IMG/VR virus record: IMGVR_UViG_3300012964_000018
Location: 1 to 43,131 of that record
Origin: a virus
Length of the DNA: 43,131 nt
Strand: one strand, 5' to 3'
In this document: positions 22,212 through 31,189 of the stretch, in pieces
Layout of the letters: each line of letters opens with the position of its first letter
Position numbering within the stretch: position 1 is the first letter of the stretch
Translations under genes and position numbers: made by a program
Notes under the pieces: model-generated
Databases searched by the model: none
Told to the model about the DNA's origin: nothing
What the model saw: the letters and a program-made list of their open reading frames with translations, nothing else

Positions 22212-24197
22212 ATGGTTCAGTGGACCGAAGATGGAATCTACGAAGCCGCCATCGAGCATGCGAAATCAGAAGATCGTGGTCTCGACATCAAAGACTTCTG
22301 GTTTTTGGCCGATGAGCGGTGGGCAGGGGCCCCTCCTCGAGACCTCGAGGGGCTAGAAGCCCGGGCGTGGGAGTATCACAAGTTCGACAAGGCTATCGCG
22401 AAGCATGCAGTCAATCGCGACGAGATGAATGTCGCGGCGTCGATTCGTCGGGTAGAAAATGCTCGACGGGCCAAAGAGGCCGGACAGATTACGCCGGAGC
22501 CCAATAGTTTTTTGACGTGGGCCTGCCGCGGGAACCTCATGTTCCTGGCTCGTGAAGTGTTTGATAAATTTTTTACCTTCGAGGCTCACGCGCAGATTTG
22601 TAACTTCTTCGTTCAGAAAGATCAAACGAAAGCGATTCGCGAACAGGATCGCATGAAGCGTCGGCTGCTTCTATTTGGGCGCGGCACGGGCAAGAGCACA
22701 CTGGACATGGTCGACTGTGTCCAATGGATTGTCAATTTCCCCAACATCCGCATCATGGTAGTGACCGGCGTTGTTGAGCTGGCCATCGCGTTCGTTACCG
22801 AGACGAAAGATTATTTTGTGATCGATGAAGATGCCGAGCCGACGTCGTTTCAGCGTCTATTTCCGGCTTGGTGCATTCCGGCCGACAAGCGCGGTCGCAT
22901 GACGCAGCTGGTTTGCCCCGCGCGCGACAAAGCGATCGACCAGAAGCGTGGCGCCACGCTGTGGGCCTCTTCTATTTTGAAGGCTTCCACCGGTCAGCAC
23001 TGCGATATCATCAAGGGTGATGATACGGTTCACGAGAAGAACGTTGAGACCCCGCCCCTGATCGAGAAGGTTGTCAAAAAGCTCGAGAAGATTGAGAACA
23101 TTTTGAACGTCGGTGGATTCATCGACTGGATTGGAACGCCGTATGCCGGCAACGATGCTTACGCTCGCGCGCTGGCTTACGCCAAAGAACACCCCGAACT
23201 TCAGTTGGTGCTTCGTGTTCCGTCTTTGATCCGAAAGCCGGAAAGCATCTACAAGAATGAAGCCGAGTGTGGTAAAGACGATTTCGTTGAAACATTCCCT
23301 AAAGATAAGATGGGGAATCCGATGCTCACGTTCGAGCATCTTTGGGAGCTCCGCAGCCGGAAACCGGAAGACTTCAAGTCGCAGCAGATGCTGGACCCTT
23401 CCGGCATCAAGAAAGTTACCTTCAAGCTTGAACTCCTCCATCGACAGACTGTCGTTGGGGATGTGATCCCGGGAACGCTGGTCAAGTATTTGTTCATTGA
23501 CACGGCGAACACGGATAATTCTTGGAGTGATTATTCGGTAGCGCTTGTAGTCGGCGTTGACTACGAGGGTCGCGCGTACGTTCTGGATTGCTACCGTGGC
23601 AAAGATGACGACGGCTCCGAGAAGATCAAAGCTATCGCAGAACTGATTCAAAAGCACAATCCGAAAGTTGTTTTTATCGAGGATGCGCAGGGCGCCAAGT
23701 ATTTGGAGAAGCCCATTCGCGAGTACGCGGCGCAGTTGGGTCTTCGTGAATTCCCGCCGGTTCAGTGGAACACTCCAGATCGGACTCGAGGGGCGAAAGC
23801 TCAGCGGATATTTGCTCTGGAGCCGGTCCTGGCGATGGGCAAGTTGTTCTTCTCCGCCTCGCTGAGTTGCTTGTCGGATCTCTACGACGAGTTTGTGAAT
23901 TTTGGTTCAGTGATCCACGATGACATTCCGGACTGCTTGGGCGGTGTTCTTCACATCATTAACTTGATGCCCCCGGTTCCTATGCCTCCGGAAGAAGCCG
24001 CGCGCATTGAGGCCATTCGAAAGAAAGAAGAAACGTATAATTTTGGCAATGCCAACTTCGAAGACGAAGTCTGGCGTCAGCAGCTAGAGTCGGCCGGAGT
24101 GCAAGTCGAGATTCCGATTCCCGAAGCAATCCTTCCTGAGTACCATCCGGAAGACGACATAGTCGATTACTTCAGCGTCGCAGGAATGAAGAAATGA
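22212..24197 (+). CDS. terL: Terminase large subunit
   Basis: The 661-residue protein has an ATPase with Walker A FGRGTGKST (155-163), a Walker B-like CDIIKGDD segment near 270 and a C-terminal RNase H-type nuclease. The nuclease has LFIDTANTD (first acidic Asp), ALVVGVDYEGRAYVLDCYRG and VVFIEDAQGAKYL. This is the layout of TerL packaging motors, which cut the concatemer and pump DNA into the prohead through the portal. The first 100 residues are an extra helical region. No adjacent small subunit was recognised. The start at 22212 follows GGTGGG. Confidence 0.93.
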   Translation: MVQWTEDGIYEAAIEHAKSEDRGLDIKDFWFLADERWAGAPPRDLEGLEARAWEYHKFDKAIAKHAVNRDEMNVAASIRRVENARRAKEAGQITPEPNSFLTWACRGNLMFLAREVFDKFFTFEAHAQICNFFVQKDQTKAIREQDRMKRRLLLFGRGTGKSTLDMVDCVQWIVNFPNIRIMVVTGVVELAIAFVTETKDYFVIDEDAEPTSFQRLFPAWCIPADKRGRMTQLVCPARDKAIDQKRGATLWASSILKASTGQHCDIIKGDDTVHEKNVETPPLIEKVVKKLEKIENILNVGGFIDWIGTPYAGNDAYARALAYAKEHPELQLVLRVPSLIRKPESIYKNEAECGKDDFVETFPKDKMGNPMLTFEHLWELRSRKPEDFKSQQMLDPSGIKKVTFKLELLHRQTVVGDVIPGTLVKYLFIDTANTDNSWSDYSVALVVGVDYEGRAYVLDCYRGKDDDGSEKIKAIAELIQKHNPKVVFIEDAQGAKYLEKPIREYAAQLGLREFPPVQWNTPDRTRGAKAQRIFALEPVLAMGKLFFSASLSCLSDLYDEFVNFGSVIHDDIPDCLGGVLHIINLMPPVPMPPEEAARIEAIRKKEETYNFGNANFEDEVWRQQLESAGVQVEIPIPEAILPEYHPEDDIVDYFSVAGMKK

Positions 24198-24538
24198 AAA
24201 TGCCCCGAATTCCGTACGGCTATTTGCTACTCGGCCCCTCGATTGCATCCGCTGTTGGATTTCTATCGAACGCGATTGTGATGGGAGTTAATAATGGCGC
24301 GATGCCTGTTTTGTATTCGGGCGGTTGCCCGGCTTTTAACGAGCGGTACGGAGACGATATTCTTCACTCCTGCATGACGCATGCAACGCATCTGAAAGTT
24401 CTTGCGGACTGGATTATGATCCGAGGGCTAGGGGCAGCGAGTCCTGGGGATTTTCTGGAATGGCTTTATGATGTGACGTACGTGCCCTCTCTTGTCGCGT
24501 GGGCCGCCTTAATACTCCGGGACGAGAATAAAAAGTAG
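24194..24538 (+). CDS. Membrane protein of unknown function
   Basis: The 114-residue protein starts in an ATGA overlap with terL (a second ATG lies two codons on). It has hydrophobic segments at about 9-32 (YLLLGPSIASAVGFLSNAIV) and 93-107 (SLVAWAALIL), with a soluble middle holding two Cys and several His. A membrane protein between terminase and portal is unusual. No family recognised with confidence. Confidence 0.65.
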   Translation: MKMPRIPYGYLLLGPSIASAVGFLSNAIVMGVNNGAMPVLYSGGCPAFNERYGDDILHSCMTHATHLKVLADWIMIRGLGAASPGDFLEWLYDVTYVPSLVAWAALILRDENKK

Positions 24539-24549
24539 TAGGAGACGTT

Positions 24550-24879
24550 ATGCCATCGCAGAACTTTCAAAGTAACCCGCTCGTAGTCACTGCGGCTATG
24601 AAGACCTCGCTCAAGAATTATCTGGGGCCGGCTTGGGTTCCAAATGGCCGTTTTCGTGTCAAGGAAGTAGTGTGGTCCGGATCTGTTACAAACGGCGACA
24701 CGTACGCCATTACGGATGGCGCGTCTTCACAACCGGTTACGATCGCACAAGGTCTTGCAGTGACTGCAGATCTTGGCGTTCCGCAGACGATTAACTTGGG
24801 CCTGGAAGTTGCTGATCTTCAAGTCACTCAGATCTCGAGTGGGTATCTGATGATTTATCTCGAGACGATTGACGGGTAA
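24550..24879 (+). CDS. Small putative virion protein
   Basis: The 109-residue protein follows TAGGAGACGTT. It looks all-beta with frequent Gly, Thr and Val (VKEVVWSGSVTNGDTYAIT), as in small head-decoration or tail proteins. It lies between terL and portal. The 127-base gap after it holds only a weak 4-bp hairpin with a T-run before the portal ribosome binding site; a 19-codon frame there is not convincing. Virion role is inferred. Confidence 0.6.
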   Translation: MPSQNFQSNPLVVTAAMKTSLKNYLGPAWVPNGRFRVKEVVWSGSVTNGDTYAITDGASSQPVTIAQGLAVTADLGVPQTINLGLEVADLQVTQISSGYLMIYLETIDG

Positions 24880-25006
24880 TAGAAATGACCCGCGCGAAGC
24901 GGCTCTCCGACTCAGGGGATAGTTGGGAGCCCGGCCGGCCCTAAGACGGCTATACGCGGAAAGCAATCCCCGCCCATTTTTCATCCCACCCCAGGAGGGG
25001 CTTCAT

Positions 25007-27121
25007 ATGGCTTTAGTGCCGAAAGACGGCTCCACTTCTGGAGAGATTGATATCTCGCAAGTCAAATCACCCCAGGAGATCGCTAAGGAAGCGGCCCTGC
25101 AGTTGGTGGTTCAAGACGCCTATCGAACCAAGTCGTGGATCGAGTCTCGGTATTTCAACATCCGGTGGGTCGAGTGCGACATGTTGTATCAGTCTCCTCC
25201 GTCGATCAAGACGTGGGAGGGGACCGGTGTGCCTCGCGCCAACATCTCGAAATTTACTGTCGCGACGCACATCAATGCGATCAATTCGAAACTGATCGGC
25301 GGTCTCTTCTACGAAGAGCCTCCGTTCCAGCTGCGGCCGGACGCGGGAACTACGGCTGATACGGCGCGCGCGATTTCGACCATCCAGGCAGATCAGCTGG
25401 ATCTCATGGGCTTCAAGCAGGAAGTGAAGTACGGCATGTTTTCGTGCTTGCTGAACGGCACGGGCATTTGGAAGTATGGCTGGAAGGAATACTACGAATC
25501 CTACACCAACTACAAGCCCGTCGCCGAACCGATCAAGTCCACGGATCCGGTCACTGGGGCAGAAACCGAAATAGATACAGCTGAATCCGATCTGTTTGAA
25601 ATAACCGAGGATGAGCGTTTGATTGCGCGGCCGTTCTTTGAGGCCTGCGACATTCGTTCCGTCCTGGTGGACCCGGGCTGTCGCGTTCCGGACATTCGAA
25701 AAGCCAAGTTCGTCATTCACGAATTTTATGTGACGTACGACGACCTCATGAAGATGAAGGATGAGGTCTATCAAGACGCCGCCGGGAAACTTCAGCACCG
25801 GTACGATCTTCCCACAGAGGAAGAGATCCGATCGTGGTTCGATACACCTAGCGCAGCGGCCAACATCGCTCCGATCGCGCAGAACCTGAACGCGGCCAAC
25901 AACGCGAATTACATTCAGCACGCGGCGCCGCAGTATGAAAAGACGACTCAGGATCCTCTCCAACAGCCGCTCGAGATGCTGGAGCGCTGGGACAACGACA
26001 AAGTCATTACGGTTCTGCAGCAGCGGAAAGTTATTCGGAACGAGCCCAATCCGTTCCGGAAGATTCCTTTCTACTCTGTTTGCTGGTGGATGATTCAAGA
26101 CTGCTTCTGGGGCATCGGGCTCGGCACTGCGCTGGGCGGCGAGCAACGGTTGCAGCAGGGCTTCATCAATGCCGTCGCGGACATCGGTACATTGGCGGCC
26201 AATCAGCCAATCATCCGCAACCGCGGCGCAAACATCAATACGCAACAGATGAGAGCTCGTCTGGGTGGGTTCATAGATGTCGATGGCGACGTCATGAAGG
26301 CTCTCCATCCGATGGACCTCCCCAAGATCCAGAGCGAGATGTTCGGAATTGTTTCGGCGTCGGAAGCTCGTACGGAAGATAGTTCGGGCGCCAGTAATCA
26401 GTTCACGATCGGCTCGTCCACCAAGCGTGGCCAGGGCGGTGCGCTCCGCACAGCTACGGGCGCCGGCGGCATGATGCAGGCGGCCATAGATCGCATCGGC
26501 GGACTGGCCGAAGATTTCGTGCGTCAAGTCTATCAGCCGTTCTTGTGGCAGATGTACGAAATGAACAAGAAGTTCTTGCCGGCTACGGTTTATCGCCGAA
26601 TACTGGGCGACAAGCTTGGTCCCACGTACCGTGCGTCTATCAAGAATTTCATGCTGTCGGGCGTCGAGTCCTTCGACGTACTGGCCGGCAGCCACCTTGC
26701 TACCAAGCAGCAGATGGCGCAGTCGTTGCCCCTGCTTATGCAGTACTTCATGAACCCCGCGTTGGCCGAGCAGGTTGCGGATATCAACGGGGAGTTCATC
26801 GAGTTCAAGGAATTGCTGCACATGCTGACGGATTCCGGCGGCTGGGGTGGCGGGCAGTTCTATTCGATCTTCAAGCCTCTGACGGACGAGATGAAGAAGG
26901 CTCGTCAAGCCAAAATGAATCCGATCCAGCAGAAGACCGCGGCTCAGGCGCAGCTGAACGAGCAGAAGTCCAAGCTACGTCAGGTTGAGTTGCAACAGGA
27001 ATGGACTCAGCGCGCGGCCGGAGATGTGATTCGACATTCGATTGAAGCCGCCAGTGGCCCCTTGGCCATCACCGGCACGCCCGGAGGGCCGGGTTTTGGT
27101 GGTGGTGAGCTAGCAGGATAA
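25007..27121 (+). CDS. Portal protein
   Basis: The 704-residue product begins at ATG 25007 behind AGGAGGGG; the frame is open further upstream but has no ribosome binding site there. It shows features of large portal proteins: YGMFSCLLNGTGIWKYGWKE, a CDIRSVLVDPGCR clip-like block, FYSVCWWMIQDCFWGIGLG and a long helical C-terminus with KQQMAQSLPLLMQYF. Position after TerL and before the scaffold and capsid genes supports it. Its size is like that of P22-type portals. The portal forms the dodecameric channel for DNA packaging. Confidence 0.85.
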   Translation: MALVPKDGSTSGEIDISQVKSPQEIAKEAALQLVVQDAYRTKSWIESRYFNIRWVECDMLYQSPPSIKTWEGTGVPRANISKFTVATHINAINSKLIGGLFYEEPPFQLRPDAGTTADTARAISTIQADQLDLMGFKQEVKYGMFSCLLNGTGIWKYGWKEYYESYTNYKPVAEPIKSTDPVTGAETEIDTAESDLFEITEDERLIARPFFEACDIRSVLVDPGCRVPDIRKAKFVIHEFYVTYDDLMKMKDEVYQDAAGKLQHRYDLPTEEEIRSWFDTPSAAANIAPIAQNLNAANNANYIQHAAPQYEKTTQDPLQQPLEMLERWDNDKVITVLQQRKVIRNEPNPFRKIPFYSVCWWMIQDCFWGIGLGTALGGEQRLQQGFINAVADIGTLAANQPIIRNRGANINTQQMRARLGGFIDVDGDVMKALHPMDLPKIQSEMFGIVSASEARTEDSSGASNQFTIGSSTKRGQGGALRTATGAGGMMQAAIDRIGGLAEDFVRQVYQPFLWQMYEMNKKFLPATVYRRILGDKLGPTYRASIKNFMLSGVESFDVLAGSHLATKQQMAQSLPLLMQYFMNPALAEQVADINGEFIEFKELLHMLTDSGGWGGGQFYSIFKPLTDEMKKARQAKMNPIQQKTAAQAQLNEQKSKLRQVELQQEWTQRAAGDVIRHSIEAASGPLAITGTPGGPGFGGGELAG

Positions 27122-27126
27122 CGAAC

Positions 27127-27780
27127 ATGGCGAGAGACACTAAAGTAGAAAAGGCGTTTCACGAAGTCTACAGTAAAGTTCCTAAGACGGTCAAGGCCAC
27201 GGGCAAGACGGGCGAGGCTAAGCGCAAGATGATGGTGGCGGTTGCCCTCTCGAAAGCGAGAGCGGCCGGCGCACGCATCCCCAAGATGCATGAGGGGGGC
27301 GAGATCCCGGAGGATGGTGCCTACGAAATGAAGGAAGGCGAGCGAGTCATCCCGGCCGGACAGGCGGATGCCAAAGTCAAAATCAAGATCAAAGTCAAGG
27401 GCGCAGACGCTATGAATATGCTGGGTGGCAAGAAATCAGAGGGGCCAGTGGTCGGCAAGGGTGGCGTTCCGGAGTCCAGAATGTCACCCGTCAAGACGGA
27501 GCCCGCGACACAGTTCCCGCTGCACAAGTTGCCGGCGGCCATGGAGATCCCCAAGAATACCGAGGGCGCATCTGTTCCGGGAACGCACTGCAGCACGTCG
27601 ACCCATCCAGCCCTGGCGGACAGAACGACAGAGCATTATGAAGCGGACGGCATTGGCGGCAGCGGAGTTCGTAATCGTTCGGCCGAGGGCACTACGAGCC
27701 GGCCGGGTCACGAAGCCACCGCGGAGCGGCAGGCCCACGTTCGGGCAATGCGGGCCAAGAAAGAAGAATCATTCAAGTAA
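27127..27780 (+). CDS. Hypothetical virion-associated protein with EGERVIP motif
   Basis: The 217-residue protein has a basic N-terminus (about 1-60) and then EDGAYEMKEGERVIPAGQ, like the GEAIIP element of the protein at 21497. This is followed by VKIKIKVKG and a low-complexity Gly/Pro/Thr/His tail. It lies between the portal and a small gene before the scaffold. The shared motif suggests a common fold or attachment function in the two proteins. No enzyme features. Confidence 0.65.
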   Translation: MARDTKVEKAFHEVYSKVPKTVKATGKTGEAKRKMMVAVALSKARAAGARIPKMHEGGEIPEDGAYEMKEGERVIPAGQADAKVKIKIKVKGADAMNMLGGKKSEGPVVGKGGVPESRMSPVKTEPATQFPLHKLPAAMEIPKNTEGASVPGTHCSTSTHPALADRTTEHYEADGIGGSGVRNRSAEGTTSRPGHEATAERQAHVRAMRAKKEESFK

Positions 27781-27798
27781 CCTTCCGGGAGGACCGGC

Positions 27799-28209
27799 AT
27801 GGCGTACGATTCAGAATTGAGATCGGATATAGACGCGATCGCGACTCCGCTTCCGGTAGTGAAGTTGAAGACAGATCGCTTTCAGCACAAAGATTTCACG
27901 CAGAACGAAGTGCAATTGCTCGCGGATCTGGCGAACATGCCGCATTACCAAGTTCTCCTCCGATTGATGGAGGGGGAAGTGGAGCGGGGCGAAACGGACC
28001 ATTTCAAAGCGTATAAGCAGAAGGAAGAGTTTGAACGTTTGGGGCTTATCGCAGTTGCCCAGCGGATTTTCTTTGAGCGCATTCAGAAAGAAGTTGAGCA
28101 TCAGAAACAAGAGCTTTTGGATTTTCTTGAAGAGCAGCAAGCCTCCGAGCAACTGAAGCAAGTTCCTCTGGTAGAGCTGATGAAGGAGTCCGTAACACAG
28201 GGCTTCTAA
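27799..28209 (+). CDS. Hypothetical helical protein
   Basis: A 136-residue, mainly helical, charged protein (QRIFFERIQKEVEHQKQELL) starts at ATG behind GGGAGGA. It is encoded between the portal and the candidate scaffold. The 44-base gap after it has a weak hairpin (GCCTC/GAGGC). A small structural or assembly role fits the position but is not shown. Confidence 0.65.
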   Translation: MAYDSELRSDIDAIATPLPVVKLKTDRFQHKDFTQNEVQLLADLANMPHYQVLLRLMEGEVERGETDHFKAYKQKEEFERLGLIAVAQRIFFERIQKEVEHQKQELLDFLEEQQASEQLKQVPLVELMKESVTQGF

Positions 28210-28253
28210 CAAATAATCGACCACGCCTCGGATTGAGGCCTAGGAGATTCACA

Positions 28254-29390
28254 ATGGACATGTCAAGATTCAACTCCCCCGAGGCGAATAGCCGGGGTAC
28301 AGGTGTTCCGGTCGGAGAATCCGATCCGGAAGTACAAGAACAAATTCGAGCAGACGAAGAGGCGGCCGCTGCAGCCGCCGCGGCGGAGACGGTGATCGAG
28401 CCCGTAGTTGAGACTCCTCCCGTTGTGCCGGTCGCAGAGACACCAGTCGTTGTGCCCGTTGTCCCGGCCGAAGAGGAAGATGATCTCTTCCAGAAGGTCG
28501 AAGGCGGATGGGAAGTTCGAGTCAAGAGTTTGATTCCGGGCGGCCAGGACCAAGTCTATCGTGGCCGGACCAAGAAAGAAGTCACACTCAAGTTGGCGGA
28601 GGGGCAAGCGAACGCGCAAAAGCGCATTCATGAGCTCGATCGCGCCAAGAGACTCAAGAACATTTTGCTCGAGCCCGAAGTTCTGGCTCCGGCCCCCACG
28701 TTCGAACGCCGGCAGCTGTCAGCGGACGAGACGTACAAGCTAACCAATCAGCTTACCGATCCCGCCAAGGCACCGGCGGCATTGCGCACGCTGATGGAGG
28801 CTGAGCTGGGGGCGCCCCTCGAGACTGTCCGCGGTGCGCTTTCCCGGACGAGCCTTGAGGCCGAAGAGAATCGCTCGCGTGTGATTGCGCGAGAGTGGGT
28901 AGAGAACAATCCTTCCTTCTATGCCTGCCCGGAGAACATCCAGGCGATGGGCGATTTCTTCAAGGATCGGAGTTGGTCTGTCACCACAAAGAATATGGAC
29001 ATCGCTTACAGCTTCCTGGACGCGTCCGGCGCATTGTCGGAAGCCCCGATAGAGGAAGAAGTACGCGGGACTGTACCGGCTTCCGCCGGGACAGTTGCAG
29101 CACCCGCCGCCCCCGTGGCGGCAACACCCGTTACGCAGCCGGCCCCCGCGAGCGCATTGCCCGCAAAGCCCCCTATGTATCGGCCAGCAGGGCCCAGTTC
29201 GACCGGAGTAACCAGAGATTCCGCCACTGTCCGACCGGCGTCTCAACCCGCAGTACCGGCTACTCCCAAGGTCGTCTTGTCCGTCGAGGAATATCGAAAG
29301 ACTCCGATGGCAGAAGTGAGACGTCGATACCGCCAAGAGCCGGGTTACAGGGCCGCGGTAGACGCACTCATTGCGAGCAATCAGATCTAA
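28254..29390 (+). CDS. Candidate scaffolding protein
   Basis: The 378-residue protein starts at ATG 28254 behind AGGAG. It is acidic at the N-terminus with an Ala/Glu/Pro/Val-rich region (20-85). It has a helical middle and a Pro/Ala/Thr-rich linker near 285-345, and ends with a short basic helical segment (EEYRKTPMAEVRRRYRQEPG). This composition, and its place directly upstream of the major capsid gene, are typical of scaffolds, whose C-terminal basic helix binds capsid protein. No protease motif is visible. Confidence 0.65.
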   Translation: MDMSRFNSPEANSRGTGVPVGESDPEVQEQIRADEEAAAAAAAAETVIEPVVETPPVVPVAETPVVVPVVPAEEEDDLFQKVEGGWEVRVKSLIPGGQDQVYRGRTKKEVTLKLAEGQANAQKRIHELDRAKRLKNILLEPEVLAPAPTFERRQLSADETYKLTNQLTDPAKAPAALRTLMEAELGAPLETVRGALSRTSLEAEENRSRVIAREWVENNPSFYACPENIQAMGDFFKDRSWSVTTKNMDIAYSFLDASGALSEAPIEEEVRGTVPASAGTVAAPAAPVAATPVTQPAPASALPAKPPMYRPAGPSSTGVTRDSATVRPASQPAVPATPKVVLSVEEYRKTPMAEVRRRYRQEPGYRAAVDALIASNQI

Positions 29391-29431
29391 CGATGTTCTG
29401 TGCAACGCAATACCTCAGTAGGTAACAAGTC

Positions 29432-31093
29432 ATGGCTGGATACTCCCCCGCATCAAACGTCCAGGCCAACTTGCCGCAGTCGACCGTGAAGTTCTATGAC
29501 AAGGACTTCATCGACAACCTGAAGGCTTGGGAATAATTCTTGGTCTTCTAAAATTCGGCTATATCCGTTAATATCTCTTGACGAGCGTTTTGAAATTTGC
29601 TAATCTTAGAGACGAGACGGAGGAAAGATTGTCATGCGACTCACTAAAGAAGAGCGCGCGTACATGGCAGGAATAATGGACGGAGAAGGAAGTTTTACCG
29701 TCGTTTATAATGCCAAGTTCAAAGCGTTTGTTCAAGATATCGGTTTTAGTCAAACCGTAAAACTGCTGCCGAAATGGTTTCAAGAATCTTTCGGCGGCTC
29801 TTTGAGACGCATTCAACGTAAGGAGTTTAAGTATAGGCGCCACAAGCCAATTTGGCGGTGGCGAATATATGGGCATGAGAAAGTAAAAGTTTTCATCTGC
29901 TCTTTGCTCCCTTACTTGCGCTTGAAACAGAAACAAGCAGAGCTAGCTTTGGAATTTCACAGTTTGGGACGACAGCATAATACACGCCGTCGCCATCAAA
30001 TTGTAAAGGCGCTGCATAAACTGAATCAACGTGGACAAAATCCCCAGAGACTAATACGCCGGACACCTCGCAAAACGAAGTGAAGATAGAGCCCGAACTC
30101 ATAGGCGACTATGAGAGCGCCCCTACGGTGACGTAGACGGCCCAAACACAATTGGAGACCCCGTTCGTCCGTTGCTCGGAACGTCGGGATCTTCCCATCA
30201 ATAGCGGTAACCAGTTGGTCCTGTTCGAATACAATACTTTCGGCGCTAACACCTCACAGGTGTCGCCGGAAGGTCAGGTTCCGTCGGGTATCACCACGTC
30301 GTTGGTCACCAATACTTCGACGATCGGTGAATACGCCGATTACGCTTCATTCTCGTCTTTGTCTCTCGCCACGGCGATTGACAACACCGTCGAGAACGTC
30401 GCAAAGGAACTGTCGTTCCGCTTGGGTCAGTCCCTGAGCAACCTCGTCCGCTATACCGTTGACGGCGCGTCCGCCATCGATAGCTCGGTCCTGGTCCAGC
30501 TCGCGGCTGCTTCAAGTGCCAGCTTTACGTCTCTGAATATTGGCGCGATCCGCGCGTCGGTGCAGTCTATGGCCGGCCGTTCGATTCTGCCTTTCCTCGA
30601 GGCGAAGAAAATGTTCGCGGGTATCGTCCACCCATTCGCGTGGGGCGACGCTATCAACGACACCAGCAACAACTCGCCGATCGATGTGCTCAAGCACACC
30701 AGCGAGGGCCTGATGAAGATGGAAGAGTTGCCGACGACCGACCTGACGGAGGTTTTTGAACTCCCCGGGACCGGCGTCCAGTTCTTCCAGACCAATCTGG
30801 TCACCCAGACCGGTAACTATAAGACGACCGGCGCCACGGCGCTCCGTACTTATATTTTCGGTCGGGACGGCGTGATTGCCATCAATCTCGCGGGTCGTGG
30901 AGACACGGCTTACGGGGACGGCAATTACCGCGGTATCAAGTGTTCCGTGCAACAGAACGCGCCTAACAGCGTAGCTGACCCGGAAGGCCTGATCCCCGCG
31001 TGGACGAGCTACAAGGTGCATTTCACAAGTACGTTACCCCCGGACTCTACCCAGAGGGTCAGACTCATAGACGCCCTCTCGGGAATTTCTTAA
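29432..31093 (+). CDS. Major capsid protein, gene split by a group I intron
   Basis: Exon 1 (29432-29527) encodes 32 residues ending FIDNLKA. Exon 2 (30155-31093) continues in frame as ETPFVRCSERRDLPINSGNQ and encodes 312 residues, giving 344 residues after splicing. Without splicing, translation stops at a TAA at 29534-29536. Exon 2 reads like an HK97-fold capsid protein, with a long helix region (TVENVAKELSFRLGQSLSNL), DVLKHTSEGLMKMEEL and YIFGRDGVIAINL. Its position after the scaffold supports this. The splice point was set by the pairing described for the intron. Exon 2 has an in-frame TTG at 30152, but no ribosome binding site precedes it, so separate translation is unlikely. Confidence 0.82.
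29528..30154 (+). mobile_element. Group I intron in the major capsid gene
   Basis: The 627-base insert splits the capsid gene. The 5' exon end GAAGGCU can pair with the internal guide GGUCUUC (29542-29548), leaving the U.G wobble at the splice site that group I introns require. The intron ends in G (30154). Near the 3' end AAGATAGAGCCC resembles the J8/7-P7 segment. Two hairpins with GNRA loops follow: CTCATAG-GCGA-CTATGAG (30098-30115) and CTACG-GTGA-CGTAG (30123-30136), like P9 elements. The 3' exon GAGA can pair with UCUU just before the guide (P10). A LAGLIDADG gene fills the middle. The P3-P7 core could not be fully resolved by eye. Confidence 0.8.
29634..30083 (+). CDS. LAGLIDADG homing endonuclease, intron-encoded
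   Basis: The 149-residue basic protein has one LAGLIDADG motif (YMAGIMDGEGSFT, residues 10-22), so it would act as a homodimer. It would cut intronless capsid alleles to spread the intron. The ATG follows CGGAGGAAAG. A weak promoter-like pair (TTGACG at 29578 and TAATCT at 29601, 17 bases apart) lies upstream in the intron. The composition is more A/T-rich than the capsid exons. The stop codon overlaps the start of the conserved 3' intron core. Confidence 0.85.
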   Translation: MRLTKEERAYMAGIMDGEGSFTVVYNAKFKAFVQDIGFSQTVKLLPKWFQESFGGSLRRIQRKEFKYRRHKPIWRWRIYGHEKVKVFICSLLPYLRLKQKQAELALEFHSLGRQHNTRRRHQIVKALHKLNQRGQNPQRLIRRTPRKTK

Positions 31094-31099
31094 CCGAGG

Positions 31100-31128
31100 T
31101 TGACAAACTACGCAAACCGGCGTATAAT
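31100..31128 (+). promoter_or_regulatory. Exact-consensus sigma70 promoter after the capsid gene
   Basis: TTGACA (31100-31105) and TATAAT (31123-31128) are separated by exactly 17 bases, a perfect match to the bacterial housekeeping promoter. It starts seven bases after the capsid stop. Transcription would begin near 31135, just before the hairpin at 31140 and the HNH gene at 31190. It is the best promoter in the window and would be read by host RNA polymerase. Confidence 0.85.
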
Positions 31129-31139
31129 CCGGTAGATGA

Positions 31140-31163
31140 GGGGAGGAGCCTCCACTCCTCCCC
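31140..31163 (+). other. Strong hairpin in the leader of the HNH gene
   Basis: GGGGAGGAG (31140-31148) and CTCCTCCCC (31155-31163) form a 9-bp stem with loop CCTCCA. No T-run follows, so it is not a standard terminator for the capsid transcript. Since transcription from the promoter at 31100 would start about five bases before it, it may be a protective 5' stem or an attenuator. The 5' arm also contains an SD-like GGAGG that would be hidden. Confidence 0.6.
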
Positions 31164-31189
31164 AAATCGATCTCATGGAGGTGAGATGC

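Noticed and set aside
22857-23657. 266-codon open frame on the - strand opposite terL
   Set aside because: Shadow of the terminase gene. All supported genes in the window are on the + strand.
24885-24944. 19-codon frame between genes 24550 and 25007
   Set aside because: No ribosome binding site, very short, no features; more likely untranslated leader.
25067-26908. 613-codon open frame on the - strand opposite the portal
   Set aside because: Same reason: shadow of the portal gene, with no start signals and no recognisable protein features.
30152-31093. Capsid exon 2 as an independent gene from TTG 30152
   Set aside because: The product would lack the capsid N-terminus, no ribosome binding site precedes the TTG, and the intron signals and in-frame exon join explain the arrangement better.
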